From Nostoc sp. NIES-4103 (GTDB taxonomy: Bacteria > Cyanobacteriota > Cyanobacteriia > Cyanobacteriales > Nostocaceae), in the NCBI RefSeq assembly GCF_002368335.1, contig NZ_AP018288.1:4929140-4993139 (forward strand): a DNA stretch of 64,000 nucleotides, written 5' to 3'. The translations under genes were made by a program, and so were the position numbers. The notes beneath the pieces are model-generated. The model did no database searches. It saw only the letters and a program-made list of their open reading frames with translations, and had not been told where the DNA came from. This document shows, piece after piece, positions 15,979 to 25,014 of the stretch. Every line of letters starts with the position of its first letter. Positions within the stretch are counted from its first letter, which is position 1.

Positions 15979-16683
15979 ATGAGTGAATCTTTCCCAATCA
16001 ATACTGCCACTGCTAGTTTGATTTCTCCTAACATTTCCAGTCAAGAACTTACACAAAGCTCTCCTTTAAAACTGGGAATTATGGCTTCTGGCAATGGCAG
16101 CAACTTTGAGGCAATTGCCCAAGCTATTGCAGATGGGCAAATCAACGCCCAAATTCAAGTTTTGATTTATAATAACCCTTCAGCCAAAGCAGCAGCCAGG
16201 GCAGCAAATAGGGGTGTAGAAGCTGTTTTGTTGAAGCATCGCGACTACAAAAGTCGTCAAGCATTTGACACAAAAATTGTGCAAACTTTGCAGCAGTACA
16301 ATGTCGAGTGGGTGATTCTGGCAGGCTGGATGCGAGTGCTAACACCAGTATTAATTGATGCTTTTGCTGACAAAATCATCAATATCCATCCGAGTTTGTT
16401 GCCAAGTTTTAAAGGAATCAATGCTGTAGAACAAGCTTTGCAAGCTGGAGTAAAAATTGCAGGCTGTACAGTACATCTAGTTTCTTTAGAAGTAGACAGC
16501 GGCCCAATATTGATTCAAGCTGCTGTGCCAGTGCTGCCAGACGATACAGTAGAAACACTCCACGCCAGAATTCAAATTGAAGAACACCGAATTTTACCAC
16601 AGGCGATCGCTCTAGCAGCAGCTGGGCAGGGGGGATGGGGGGATGAGGGAGATGAGGGAGATGAGGGGGATGAGGGAGAATAA
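15979..16683 (+). CDS. purN: phosphoribosylglycinamide formyltransferase (GART, PurN)
   Basis: A 234-residue enzyme of purine synthesis that transfers formyl from 10-formyl-THF to GAR. Diagnostic motifs are MASGNGSNFEAI near residue 34, LAGWMRVLTPVLIDAF, HPSLLPSFKG (catalytic His region) and GCTVHLVSLEVDSGPIL. An N-terminal extension of about 30 residues precedes the catalytic core. The last 17 residues (GGWGDEGDEGDEGDEGE) are the translation of an intergenic G-rich tandem repeat, so the native C-terminus has been replaced or extended by repeat sequence. It is convergent with the CPBP protease gene. Confidence 0.93.
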   Translation: MSESFPINTATASLISPNISSQELTQSSPLKLGIMASGNGSNFEAIAQAIADGQINAQIQVLIYNNPSAKAAARAANRGVEAVLLKHRDYKSRQAFDTKIVQTLQQYNVEWVILAGWMRVLTPVLIDAFADKIINIHPSLLPSFKGINAVEQALQAGVKIAGCTVHLVSLEVDSGPILIQAAVPVLPDDTVETLHARIQIEEHRILPQAIALAAAGQGGWGDEGDEGDEGDEGE

Positions 16684-16716
16684 CAAATGACAACTGACAA
16701 CTGACAACTGACTCCC

Positions 16717-17313
16717 CTAACTTTTCATTTTCGATAACTGCGACATTTTCCACAAATAGCTAGAAATCCAATTTGTCGTGATGTGAGCGACTATTGGTAC
16801 TAACAAGTTGCCGCTGATGATGGCACTGTACCCCAGTATTAGCCCAATAATGGTTGCCCAAATCACATAAGGCCATTGTTGGGAACCGCTGAGGTGCAAA
16901 ACGCCAAAGCAAAGACTCGATACAATTACAGCCACATTATCTAAACCCAAAGCTGGCAGCATTACACCACGAAATAACAATTCTTCACTTAATCCTGGTA
17001 GCAACCCCAGCCAAATTAAGTCTGGCAAAGCTAAAGGACTCAAAACTAGTTGTAGGTAATAATCTGCACTTTGACGGTAGGGATGGCACAAGCGATAAGC
17101 TAAGCCACTCAAAACGGTGATAATTAACCCCAACGCTAGCCCCAAGAGTAAATCTTTTTCATACCAGTGCCACCTAAATAGGGAAACGTTACCAAAGTAC
17201 AACCACAGTTTGGCAATTAACCATAAAATGATTGCCGTCGCTCCCATTGCTACTAGTACTTGGGTACGCGTTAGGTATGGAATTTCTGGATCGTGTTTTT
17301 GTTGTTCAACCAC
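16717..17313 (-). CDS. CPBP-family intramembrane metalloprotease
   Basis: A multi-helix membrane protein with the CPBP (Abi/Rce1-like) signature: LLPGLSEELLFRGVMLPAL supplies the EExxxR motif, and the later SSLCFGVLHLS plus VAHITTNW supply the His residues that bind metal. The frame is open upstream to 17448, but residues coded there come from G-rich and heptamer repeats (PPSPSSPPSPLLPTPYS). I therefore prefer the GTG at 17313, giving VVEQQKHDPEIPYLTRTQ. Bacterial members act in protein maturation or peptide immunity; the substrate here is unknown. Confidence 0.85.
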   Translation of the reverse strand: MVEQQKHDPEIPYLTRTQVLVAMGATAIILWLIAKLWLYFGNVSLFRWHWYEKDLLLGLALGLIITVLSGLAYRLCHPYRQSADYYLQLVLSPLALPDLIWLGLLPGLSEELLFRGVMLPALGLDNVAVIVSSLCFGVLHLSGSQQWPYVIWATIIGLILGYSAIISGNLLVPIVAHITTNWISSYLWKMSQLSKMKS

Positions 17314-17459
17314 GGTTTTTTTAGGGAATGGGGAGTAGGGAGTGGGGAGTAGGGGAGATGGGGGAGATGAGGGAGATGGGGGAACTAAAAGAATAATTTC
17401 TGCTTTTTGCCTTCTGTCTCCTAACTCCTCACTAATAACAAATGACAAATGACCATTGA

Positions 17460-18524
17460 CTAATGACCATTGACTATTGACGATAATTGAGGGCGAAGAG
17501 CAGATGGATTAATACCTGCTTTATATGCTGCTATTACACCCACTGCTTCTAAATATGAGTTTACCTGTATGGATTTGATCCCTAAAGGTTCGGGAGGAAC
17601 TTGTATTAAAGTTTTATTTTCTCCCACCGTAATTATTTGGCATTGCCTTTGGCTTAAACTGAGTAAGGCATTACTGCCACAAGCGGTTGCAGGTACAATC
17701 ACACTATCTACTTGATTTGCCCAAATATCATCCTGTAAAGAGCTAATTGTCTCTTTCTCTAATATAAATTGTGGGGCACGACTTAAGCCTACCAGTACGC
17801 ACGGCAAAAAAGTATAGCCTAATTCTTCAGCGGCGGAACGGGGAGATAAATTTGGTTCTGGGGGTGCAGGCGCAAGGGCGGGCGAATGGGCGCAAGGAAT
17901 TTGAAAGGTTCTGACGATTAAATGACTAATTACCGCTTCTGCACCCGCCAGGGGATCTACACCTTTACCTTGACGGTAGTTTTGTACTGCCTCTTCATCC
18001 ATATCATCGGGGAAACGAGCTACAACTGCGATCGCTTCTACCCCCGCTTTTTTAATTAATATCTCAGCAGCCCTGAGCAAACTATCAGGGTTGCCTATTG
18101 TTCCCCAACTCGCGCCTGATGGGGCAGTGCGTAATTCTACATTTAAAGGTGCATCAGTAATCACATAATCTGTGATGGTCAAGCCCAGAGTTGCTCTGGC
18201 TGCGTCGGCTGCTTGCAAATGTCGCAGCTGCAATTCTGGTTCAATACCTTGGTCTAAAAGTAAACCTATTTTGTTGTTACGAACCGGACGCAGACCCCAG
18301 CATCCTGAAGCGAATTTGTCAAGCCCGTAACCTTCAACATAGAAAGCATTGGGGATATTCCAGTATAAATTTGCCCCATTGAGGACATTGGGGTGAGTAA
18401 TCAGGCGATCGCAAACCTGTGCCAAAACTTTCGCGACTGGAATTGCATCACCAGCATATCCGCCAATGGCCGCCCCAACTCCGGTAGGAACAATTAAAAT
18501 AGTAGTATATGGCCGTTGATTCAC
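17460..18524 (-). CDS. DUF3326-domain protein
   Basis: A 354-residue cytosolic-looking protein starting MNQRPYTTILIVPTGVGAAIG. It has conserved-looking Gly- and Asp-rich stretches (NVLNGANLYWNIPNAFYVEGYGLD, TAPSGASWGTIGNPDSLLRAAE, VDPLAGAEAVISHL, IVPATACGSNALL). I recognise it as the DUF3326 family, found widely in cyanobacteria and some plants, with no established function. No signal peptide or membrane helix is seen. Its 3' end borders TGACCATT repeats shared with the CPBP gene region. Confidence 0.8.
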   Translation of the reverse strand: MNQRPYTTILIVPTGVGAAIGGYAGDAIPVAKVLAQVCDRLITHPNVLNGANLYWNIPNAFYVEGYGLDKFASGCWGLRPVRNNKIGLLLDQGIEPELQLRHLQAADAARATLGLTITDYVITDAPLNVELRTAPSGASWGTIGNPDSLLRAAEILIKKAGVEAIAVVARFPDDMDEEAVQNYRQGKGVDPLAGAEAVISHLIVRTFQIPCAHSPALAPAPPEPNLSPRSAAEELGYTFLPCVLVGLSRAPQFILEKETISSLQDDIWANQVDSVIVPATACGSNALLSLSQRQCQIITVGENKTLIQVPPEPLGIKSIQVNSYLEAVGVIAAYKAGINPSALRPQLSSIVNGH

Positions 18525-18588
18525 AAGTCACTGCACTTTGAATATTAAGTTAGGAGTGAAGAGTTAAAAATTAAAAATTGAAAGTTTT

Positions 18589-18637
18589 CTAACTCCTAAC
18601 TCCTAACTCCTAACTCCTAACTCCTAACTCCTAACTC
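18589..18637. repeat. STRR heptamer tract (CTAACTC)7
   Basis: About seven tandem CTAACTC units lie between the DUF3326 gene and the small gene on the same strand. The last unit provides the TAG stop (18631-18633) of that small gene. Confidence 0.85.
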
Positions 18638-18810
18638 TCAACTTTAGTCACAACTGCTTCCACAACAGCTTTTTGCTGTTCAGTATCCACAGAGGTAATT
18701 GCCCAACGCAGGGGTTCGCCTTGCTTTTTTAACTCTGCTGCAATTGCTTTTTCTAACTCTGTGGGAGTTTCTTGGAGGTCAATTTCAGCACTAATAAAAT
18801 GGGTAGTCAT
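18631..18810 (-). CDS. small conserved-looking protein, 59 residues
   Basis: A short ORF on the minus strand encodes 59 residues starting MTTHFISAEIDLQETPTELE and continuing AIAAELKKQGEPLRWAITSVD. It starts with an ATG, has an even codon pattern unlike the neighbouring repeats, and is mildly acidic with a predicted alpha/beta character. The stop codon lies in an STRR tract, so the last residues (TKVES) may be repeat-derived. It sits between the DUF3326 and ferredoxin genes on the same strand. I do not recognise a function. Confidence 0.6.
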   Translation of the reverse strand: MTTHFISAEIDLQETPTELEKAIAAELKKQGEPLRWAITSVDTEQQKAVVEAVVTKVES

Positions 18811-18922
18811 GGCGGTAATTCCTTGAGATTAGTAGTTTCTACAATACCTAAATCAGGATGAAGTATAAAGTATCAATTATCAACTAGACACTTGAAGTTT
18901 TGCTCCTTCACCCTTGATGATT

Positions 18923-19249
18923 TCACTTGTCTTTACCAAATTGCAACTGATAAACGATTTCTTCCTTTTCGGTATCAATTTTCAAATCTGAACGAGGATA
19001 GGCGACACAAAGCAATACATAACCTTGTTTTTGCAAATCTGGACTCACGCCCATACCATCACTTTGATCTACAGTTCCTTCAAGAATTTGACCGGCGCAA
19101 GTTGTACAAACACCTGCATGACAAGAAGCCGGCAAAACTATACCGTTCGCTTCGGCTACTGATAAGATGGTTTCGTTTTCCGGAACTTGCAAAGTATGAG
19201 TTTCGCCTTGGTAGTTAATTTCTACGGTGTAAGTTTGGGGCATATACAA
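18923..19249 (-). CDS. plant-type [2Fe-2S] ferredoxin
   Basis: A 108-residue ferredoxin with the cluster motif C-x4-C-x2-C in ASCHAGVCTTCAG (about residues 43-55) and the fourth cysteine in LLCVAYPRSD (about residue 81). The beta-grasp core (YTVEINYQGETHTLQVPENETIL) is complete, and a short C-terminal extension (KEEIVYQLQFGKDK) follows. It differs from the major photosynthetic ferredoxin PetF in its loop and tail, so it is probably a minor electron carrier; the partner is unknown. The second ATG (19243) gives the more usual MPQTYTV start. Confidence 0.92.
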   Translation of the reverse strand: MYMPQTYTVEINYQGETHTLQVPENETILSVAEANGIVLPASCHAGVCTTCAGQILEGTVDQSDGMGVSPDLQKQGYVLLCVAYPRSDLKIDTEKEEIVYQLQFGKDK

Positions 19250-19492
19250 AAGAGATGTGTTGCAACGGTCAAATGAATTATCTTATCTTATAAATAGGCA
19301 GATAACCAAATTCAGCATGGATTTATTAACGGGTATTGCCAAGGATAGAACTGCAAATTTCCTCATGTTTGCTTGGAAAGCCATCATGATAACCGAAAAG
19401 CTGCCGCATTTTATCCTACACTAGAGAGCGATCGCCCGTCCGTTCACAAGCAATTTACGCTACAATCTTAACAAAACCTCATAAACTTTATT

Positions 19493-19723
19493 ATGAATAC
19501 AGGAGAAATTCGTCAACGAATTCAAGAATATGTTGATCAACTGTCACCAGAACGATTATTAGTGGCTGCTGATTTTTTGGCGTATTTAGCAGAACGTGAA
19601 GATAATGATGCAACTGAAGAATTATTAAATATTCCGGGTTTTCAAGAAGCGTTTGCTAAGGCCAAAAATCATGTTGAATCAGGCAAGGTAATTTCTGTTG
19701 ACCAACTCAAACGAAAATATTAA
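19493..19723 (+). CDS. small antitoxin-like protein
   Basis: A 76-residue protein (MNTGEIRQRIQEYVDQLSPE...) made of two predicted helices, followed by a NIPGFQEAFAKAKNHVESGKVISVDQLKRKY tail pattern (quoted in parts: NIPGFQEAF; SGKVISVDQLKRKY). Short proteins of this type with a LLNIPGF...G...S.DQLKRKY ending are usually antitoxins encoded next to a ParE/RelE-like toxin. No toxin gene follows; the next gene is convergent. It may be a solitary antitoxin. Family assignment is tentative. Confidence 0.55.
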   Translation: MNTGEIRQRIQEYVDQLSPERLLVAADFLAYLAEREDNDATEELLNIPGFQEAFAKAKNHVESGKVISVDQLKRKY

Positions 19724-19785
19724 GTTAATTATACTGTATTTTATTATTGATGTTCTAGTTTCTTATTTTTATTATTTTCTTATAA

Positions 19786-20667
19786 TTAATCTTTTTCTAC
19801 AAGCTCTGCATCAAAATTTAACCATTCCTCAAAGAGGCTTTTAATCCATTCACTTACATCAGGATACTTTTCTTGAATGGCTTTTAATCTATTTTTCATA
19901 TTTCTTTTATAATAACTCTGATATTCTATATTTCTGATAGCAATGATATTTAAAATAAAAGTTAACATTCTCAACCTTGCTATAGCTAATCTTAAATTTT
20001 GGCGAGAATAATTTGTTATTTTTGATTTTTCTTTATCTTGCTGAAATGGAGAATATACATTTTCTTGAATGATTTTGTTAAATTCTTTAATATCCAAATC
20101 TAACTCATAAAAAGCATCTGTAGAAATTTCATAATTGATTTTATTTCTTATTTCCGGTTCGCTTCCTAAGTCAAAAGGTTGAATTCCAATATTCCAATAT
20201 CTATCAATTCCTTGACGATTTCTAAAATATTTAAAATTCTCAAAAAAACGTTGAAACTGTCTTTGATGTTCATCTGTAGATCTAACAATACCTTTTATAG
20301 AAATCGTTTCATCTCTATAATTCTGTCTTTGGCAATCTACAGAACTATGCACCCAAGTGGTAAAACTAAGCTGTGTTCTATTTAAGCCTTGTATCAGAAA
20401 AAAATTAGCATAATATGAGGTAACAAAACCCCAACTAAAATATCCTTTTTTAATCAAATGGTCAGTAGAACAAATATTTAAAACAGCTTTAGATAAAAGC
20501 TTTTCTATGTCAGTTAATATATAGTTATGTGCATTAAAAATAGTAAACCCATTTTCATAATCATCTTTTGTTTTATATAAACTAGTCAAATATTCTTTAA
20601 AAGATAGCCTAGCATCACCATTGCATTTTCTAAAAGCAATGGCAATTTCTTCCAAAGTTAATGACAC
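19786..20667 (-). CDS. uncharacterised partner of the DGQHR-domain protein
   Basis: A 293-residue protein that I do not recognise. It is rich in Phe, Tyr, Asn and Lys, with no signal peptide; the middle part (SVDCQRQNYRDETISIKGIVRS, in pieces) looks beta-rich and the C-terminal third is helical (RLAIARLRMLTFILNIIAIRN). It starts five bases after the DGQHR gene on the same strand, so the two form one transcription unit. The pair is markedly more AT-rich than its neighbours, suggesting transfer. A role beside a DndB-like protein could be in DNA modification or phage defence, but this is inference. Confidence 0.6.
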   Translation of the reverse strand: MSLTLEEIAIAFRKCNGDARLSFKEYLTSLYKTKDDYENGFTIFNAHNYILTDIEKLLSKAVLNICSTDHLIKKGYFSWGFVTSYYANFFLIQGLNRTQLSFTTWVHSSVDCQRQNYRDETISIKGIVRSTDEHQRQFQRFFENFKYFRNRQGIDRYWNIGIQPFDLGSEPEIRNKINYEISTDAFYELDLDIKEFNKIIQENVYSPFQQDKEKSKITNYSRQNLRLAIARLRMLTFILNIIAIRNIEYQSYYKRNMKNRLKAIQEKYPDVSEWIKSLFEEWLNFDAELVEKD

Positions 20668-20672
20668 GCTTT

Positions 20673-21710
20673 TTAATCTCCAATCATCACCATAAATTCT
20701 TGGGAGTCTCTAATTGCGTTTTTTAAGCGACTAACTATCATTTCACCAGCTTTTTCTTGCGCTTTATAACCTCCGCCACTTGGTAAATTTTGTTTGTCAA
20801 ATTTAAAATCTTGAATTAATTCAAGAATCTTGATTGTATTTTCAGTATCAAATTTTTGATATTTTTGTATAACTAGATTAAAGATTTCATAAAATGCTTT
20901 CATAATACCACCAAAACCCACTGTTTTCAGTATGTATGAATTTTTGTCTTCCCATTGTTCTAAAAAAACAGCTTTTATAGAGCGAAAATAAATTTCAAAA
21001 ATTTTATATTGTTGTTCAAAACCAAAACTAGCAAGTTTTCCTGTTCTAGGTTCTACATAATCTTGAATTTGTCTAACAAATTCACTTAAAGATATACCAA
21101 ATCCTGCATCACCTGTTCTTCTAATTAATTCATATAAAGGACTTTCATCTGTTTCATTTAGTCTAATTGCAATTTCTGTTGCTCGTCTCTCTGCTGTCAC
21201 TCCTTCTTCATCGAAATCTTCAATATCTCCTTCAATTAAATTCATCAAATCTAAATAAAGAGATGCAGGAACACCTTTTTGAGTTTCATTAATTGTGACG
21301 AAAAGTTTAGCCTGCTCTATCATGGATAGGCCCAGAGTTGCCACCACCATTAATGGAAATTCAGGATTGGCTTCATAAGAACCTTTAACTCTATGCTGTC
21401 CATCTATGATCAGCCCTAAAGATTCTACATCATGCAAAGTGAGTATTTTATCTGCTTCAGAATAAGAAAATTTACCCTCTTCAAGATTTACTAAAATAGA
21501 ATTAGGAATAATACCTTGACCTTGGTTAATATAGTTCTTAATTTTTTTGATTCTAGCATTTACAAACGAGCGTTGATAGCCTAAATTTTTATCAGTAACT
21601 CTTCGAGAAACATCAAAACGGTTATAAATTACGTCGGCAGTGGTAATAAATACAAGCATTGTTACATCTTGTTGTACCAGTTTAAAAGCTGATATTTCAA
21701 TGTTAGTCAT
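20673..21710 (-). CDS. DGQHR-domain (DndB-like) protein
   Basis: A 345-residue protein with the DGQHR hallmark, LIIDGQHRVKGSYE (about residues 98-111), preceded by an N-terminal region in which RFDVSRRVTDKNLGYQRSF precedes INQGQGIIPNSILVNLEEG (parts of residues 30-80). It later has LFVTINETQKGVPASLYLDLM, also typical of DndB/DGQHR proteins. DndB regulates DNA phosphorothioation operons; other DGQHR proteins occur in 7-deazaguanine DNA modification and stand-alone islands. No dndA/C/D/E gene is in the window. High A+T content and isolation between core genes point to horizontal acquisition. Confidence 0.75.
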   Translation of the reverse strand: MTNIEISAFKLVQQDVTMLVFITTADVIYNRFDVSRRVTDKNLGYQRSFVNARIKKIKNYINQGQGIIPNSILVNLEEGKFSYSEADKILTLHDVESLGLIIDGQHRVKGSYEANPEFPLMVVATLGLSMIEQAKLFVTINETQKGVPASLYLDLMNLIEGDIEDFDEEGVTAERRATEIAIRLNETDESPLYELIRRTGDAGFGISLSEFVRQIQDYVEPRTGKLASFGFEQQYKIFEIYFRSIKAVFLEQWEDKNSYILKTVGFGGIMKAFYEIFNLVIQKYQKFDTENTIKILELIQDFKFDKQNLPSGGGYKAQEKAGEMIVSRLKNAIRDSQEFMVMIGD

Positions 21711-21908
21711 AAGTAACGGTAAAAATTATTAATATTAGATTGTATAATGAAGATTATACTACAAATAATTTAAGCTGAAACATTGTTGAGCTTTGAGAGT
21801 ATTACTTCCTACAATTGATCATTAACGCTTTCAGCAATAAAAATACGGTAAACCTTTATAGCCAAAGCTGGCCTTAAATTAGATCATAATTAAAGGTAGA
21901 ACAGCCTA

Positions 21909-24587
21909 ATGGAAAACATAAAAATGCTAGAACAATATCGTCAACATGTTGCCGAAAGGGCAGCATTAGGAATACCACCCTTACCATTAGATGCGAAGCA
22001 AACATCAGAACTGTGTGAACTACTGAAAAATCCGCCAGCGGGTGAGGAAACTACATTATTGCATTTATTGCGCGATCGCGTGCCCCCTGGTGTAGATGCA
22101 GCAGCTTATGTGAAAGCGGGTTTTCTTTCTGCCATTGCTAAAGGGGAAGTTACTAGTCCTTTAATTTCCCCCATAGACGCGGTAGAATTGCTGGGGACAA
22201 TGGTGGGTGGCTACAACGTGCAAGCTTTAATCGACTTGCTACAATTGCCCACCGTATCAGTTTCCGACTCTTCCGCAACACCTTTGGTAATGGGTGGACA
22301 AGGAAAAGAACCAATAGCAGCACACGCAGCCACCGCTTTAAGTAAAATATTGTTGGTGTATGATGCCTTTCACGATGTCTTGGAGTTATCGAAAACCAAT
22401 CCCTTCGCCAAGCAAGTGATAGACTCTTGGGCAGAGGCAGAATGGTTTACAACTCGTCCGCAACTACCAGAATTTATCAACGTCACTGTTTTTAAAGTTC
22501 CTGGGGAAACCAACACCGATGACTTATCCCCTGCTACCCAGGCTACCACTCGCCCGGATATACCTCTGCACGCCTTAGCGATGCTAGAGACAAGACAACC
22601 GGGAAGCTTGGAAGTTATTGCCCAGTTGAAGAAAAAAGGACATCCTGTAGCTTACGTAGGGGATGTAGTTGGCACTGGTTCTTCCCGGAAATCTGCCATT
22701 AACTCAGTGTTGTGGCACATGGGAAATGATATACCCTTTGTACCCAACAAACGCGCTGGGGGGTATATTTTAGGTGGTGCGCTCGCTCCCATCTTTTTCA
22801 ACACAGCTGAAGATGCGGGTGCTTTGCCTATTCAATGTGATGTCACCAAGCTAGAAACTGGTATGGTGATCACCATCTATCCTTACAAAGGTACAATCAC
22901 CAACGAAGCTGGCGAAGTTATTTCTACCTTCACCCTCAAACCTGATACCATCCTCGATGAAGTCCGCGCAGGTGGACGCATCCCTTTATTAATTGGACGT
23001 ACCCTCACCGACAAAACCCGTCAAGCACTCGGTTTACCACCAAGCACTGTTTTCATCCGTCCCCAACAACCAAACGATACAGGCAAAGGCTACACCTTAG
23101 CACAGAAAATGGTTGGTAAAGCTTGTGGTTTACCTGGTGTCCGTCCTGGCACATCTTGCGAACCTATCATGACCACCGTTGGTTCCCAGGATACCACAGG
23201 CCCCATGACCCGCGACGAGTTAAAAGAACTTGCTTGTCTTGGTTTCAGTGCAGACTTAGTGATGCAGAGTTTCTGTCACACCGCCGCATATCCCAAACCT
23301 GTGGACATCAAAACCCATCACGAACTACCGGACTTTTTTGCCCAACGTGGTGGTGTTGCCCTGCGTCCTGGTGATGGTATCATCCACTCTTGGTTAAACA
23401 GAATGCTGTTACCAGACACCGTAGGAACAGGCGGCGACTCTCACACCCGCTTCCCCTTGGGAATTTCCTTCCCCGCCGGTTCTGGGTTAGTGGCGTTTGC
23501 GGCGGCTTTGGGTGTGATGCCTTTGGATATGCCAGAATCAGTTTTGGTACGCTTCAAAGGAGAATTGCAACCAGGTGTAACTCTACGCGATATCGTCAAC
23601 GCCATTCCCTACGTCGCCATTCAAAAAGGTTTGCTGACGGTAGAAAAGCAGAACAAGAAAAATGTCTTCTCTGGACGAATTCTAGAAATTGAAGGTTTGC
23701 CAGATTTAAAAGTGGAACAAGCCTTTGAACTTGCCGATGCTACAGCCGAACGTTCTTGTGCAGGTTCTACCATTAAACTGAGTGTAGAGACAATTTCTGA
23801 ATATCTGCGTTCTAATGTAGCGCTGTTGAAAAACATGATAGCACGGGGTTATAGTGATGCCCGCACTATCTTACGGCGGATCGCCAAGATGGAAGAATGG
23901 TTAGCAAACCCCGTGTTACTAGAAGCAGATGCAGATGCGGAGTATGCAGAAATCATTGAAATTGATTTGAACGAAATCAAAGAACCAATTGTAGCGGCTC
24001 CCAATGACCCCGATAATGTGAAATTATTATCGGAAGTTGCTAACGATCCGGTGCAAGAAGTATTCGTTGGTTCTTGTATGACGAATATCGGTCATTATCG
24101 GGCCACAGGCAAAGTTTTGGAAGGTGCCGGTGAAGTGAAAACTCGTCTGTGGATAGCACCACCAACCCGTATGGATGAACACCAATTAAAAGAAGAAGGT
24201 GTATATGCCATTTTTGGCGCTGCGGGTGCTAGAACAGAAATGCCAGGATGCAGTTTATGCATGGGAAATCAGGCGCGAGTTGCTGATAACACGACAGTAT
24301 TTTCTACCTCAACTCGCAACTTCAACAACCGCATGGGTAAAGGTGCGCGAGTGTATCTTGGTTCAGCAGAATTAGCCGCAGTTTGTGCATTGTTGGGGCG
24401 CATTCCCACAGTGCAAGAATATTTAGATATTGTGGCGAAGAAGATTGATCCTTTTGCTGATGATTTGTATCGGTATTTGAACTTTGATCAAATCGTCGGT
24501 TTTGAGGATGAAGGGCGCGTGATTCCGTTGGAACAAATGCCCAGAATTGAGGATATTTTGGGTATGCCAACAGCAGCAAAGAGTTAA
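21909..24587 (+). CDS. acnB: aconitate hydratase B / 2-methylisocitrate dehydratase
   Basis: An 892-residue protein with the AcnB architecture: an N-terminal HEAT-like domain (about 1-160), the swivelling domain (about 165-370; GDVVGTGSSRKSAINS), then the catalytic Fe-S domains. It interconverts citrate and isocitrate in the incomplete cyanobacterial TCA cycle and supplies 2-oxoglutarate for ammonia assimilation. Cluster-ligand and active-site segments are visible: GGDSHTRFPLGISFPAGSG, VFVGSCMTNIGHYRATGK and MPGCSLCMGNQARV, the last with the two closely spaced cysteines. The start could also be ATG 21924 (MLEQYRQHV). It appears monocistronic. Confidence 0.96.
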   Translation: MENIKMLEQYRQHVAERAALGIPPLPLDAKQTSELCELLKNPPAGEETTLLHLLRDRVPPGVDAAAYVKAGFLSAIAKGEVTSPLISPIDAVELLGTMVGGYNVQALIDLLQLPTVSVSDSSATPLVMGGQGKEPIAAHAATALSKILLVYDAFHDVLELSKTNPFAKQVIDSWAEAEWFTTRPQLPEFINVTVFKVPGETNTDDLSPATQATTRPDIPLHALAMLETRQPGSLEVIAQLKKKGHPVAYVGDVVGTGSSRKSAINSVLWHMGNDIPFVPNKRAGGYILGGALAPIFFNTAEDAGALPIQCDVTKLETGMVITIYPYKGTITNEAGEVISTFTLKPDTILDEVRAGGRIPLLIGRTLTDKTRQALGLPPSTVFIRPQQPNDTGKGYTLAQKMVGKACGLPGVRPGTSCEPIMTTVGSQDTTGPMTRDELKELACLGFSADLVMQSFCHTAAYPKPVDIKTHHELPDFFAQRGGVALRPGDGIIHSWLNRMLLPDTVGTGGDSHTRFPLGISFPAGSGLVAFAAALGVMPLDMPESVLVRFKGELQPGVTLRDIVNAIPYVAIQKGLLTVEKQNKKNVFSGRILEIEGLPDLKVEQAFELADATAERSCAGSTIKLSVETISEYLRSNVALLKNMIARGYSDARTILRRIAKMEEWLANPVLLEADADAEYAEIIEIDLNEIKEPIVAAPNDPDNVKLLSEVANDPVQEVFVGSCMTNIGHYRATGKVLEGAGEVKTRLWIAPPTRMDEHQLKEEGVYAIFGAAGARTEMPGCSLCMGNQARVADNTTVFSTSTRNFNNRMGKGARVYLGSAELAAVCALLGRIPTVQEYLDIVAKKIDPFADDLYRYLNFDQIVGFEDEGRVIPLEQMPRIEDILGMPTAAKS

Positions 24588-24747
24588 ATGGGCTGAAATA
24601 CTATTAATCTCAGAGTAGGGCTTTTGCCCTCTCTTTTTCTCTTCTCTCTGCGTCCTCTGCGCCTCTGTGGTTCGTTAATCAATATAATTATTTAAATTAG
24701 GGTAGATAACGCACAACTGATACCACAATTTCAAAAGGTAAACATAA

Positions 24748-25014
24748 ATGAATTTTTACACAGTAGTACTCAAGCAAAGCGCTGGTTATTGGGTCGCTTT
24801 GTGTTTAGAAAATGGAATTGTAGGACAAGGTACTCTTCAAGAAGATGCTATTAGTAAACTAAAGGAAGCTATTGAGTCTTTTGAAGTTGTTTATCAATCT
24901 GAAACTAATATTTATAAATCTCCAATTTCTATTGAAGAATTACATGAATTTTTGCTCTTAGAAGAAAAACAGCAAGATTCAGAAATATATGAATTAAGGA
25001 AAATTTATGCCTAA
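24748..25014 (+). CDS. hicB: HicB-family antitoxin
   Basis: An 88-residue protein with the partially degraded RNase-H-like HicB fold: YTVVLKQSAGYWVALCLENGIVGQGTLQEDAISKLKEAIE (in parts: AGYWVALCLENG; TLQEDAISKLKEAI). It overlaps the HicA gene by eight bases. HicB binds and inhibits HicA; this version has no obvious C-terminal DNA-binding domain. The order antitoxin-then-toxin is common among cyanobacterial HicBA pairs. Confidence 0.85.
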   Translation: MNFYTVVLKQSAGYWVALCLENGIVGQGTLQEDAISKLKEAIESFEVVYQSETNIYKSPISIEELHEFLLLEEKQQDSEIYELRKIYA

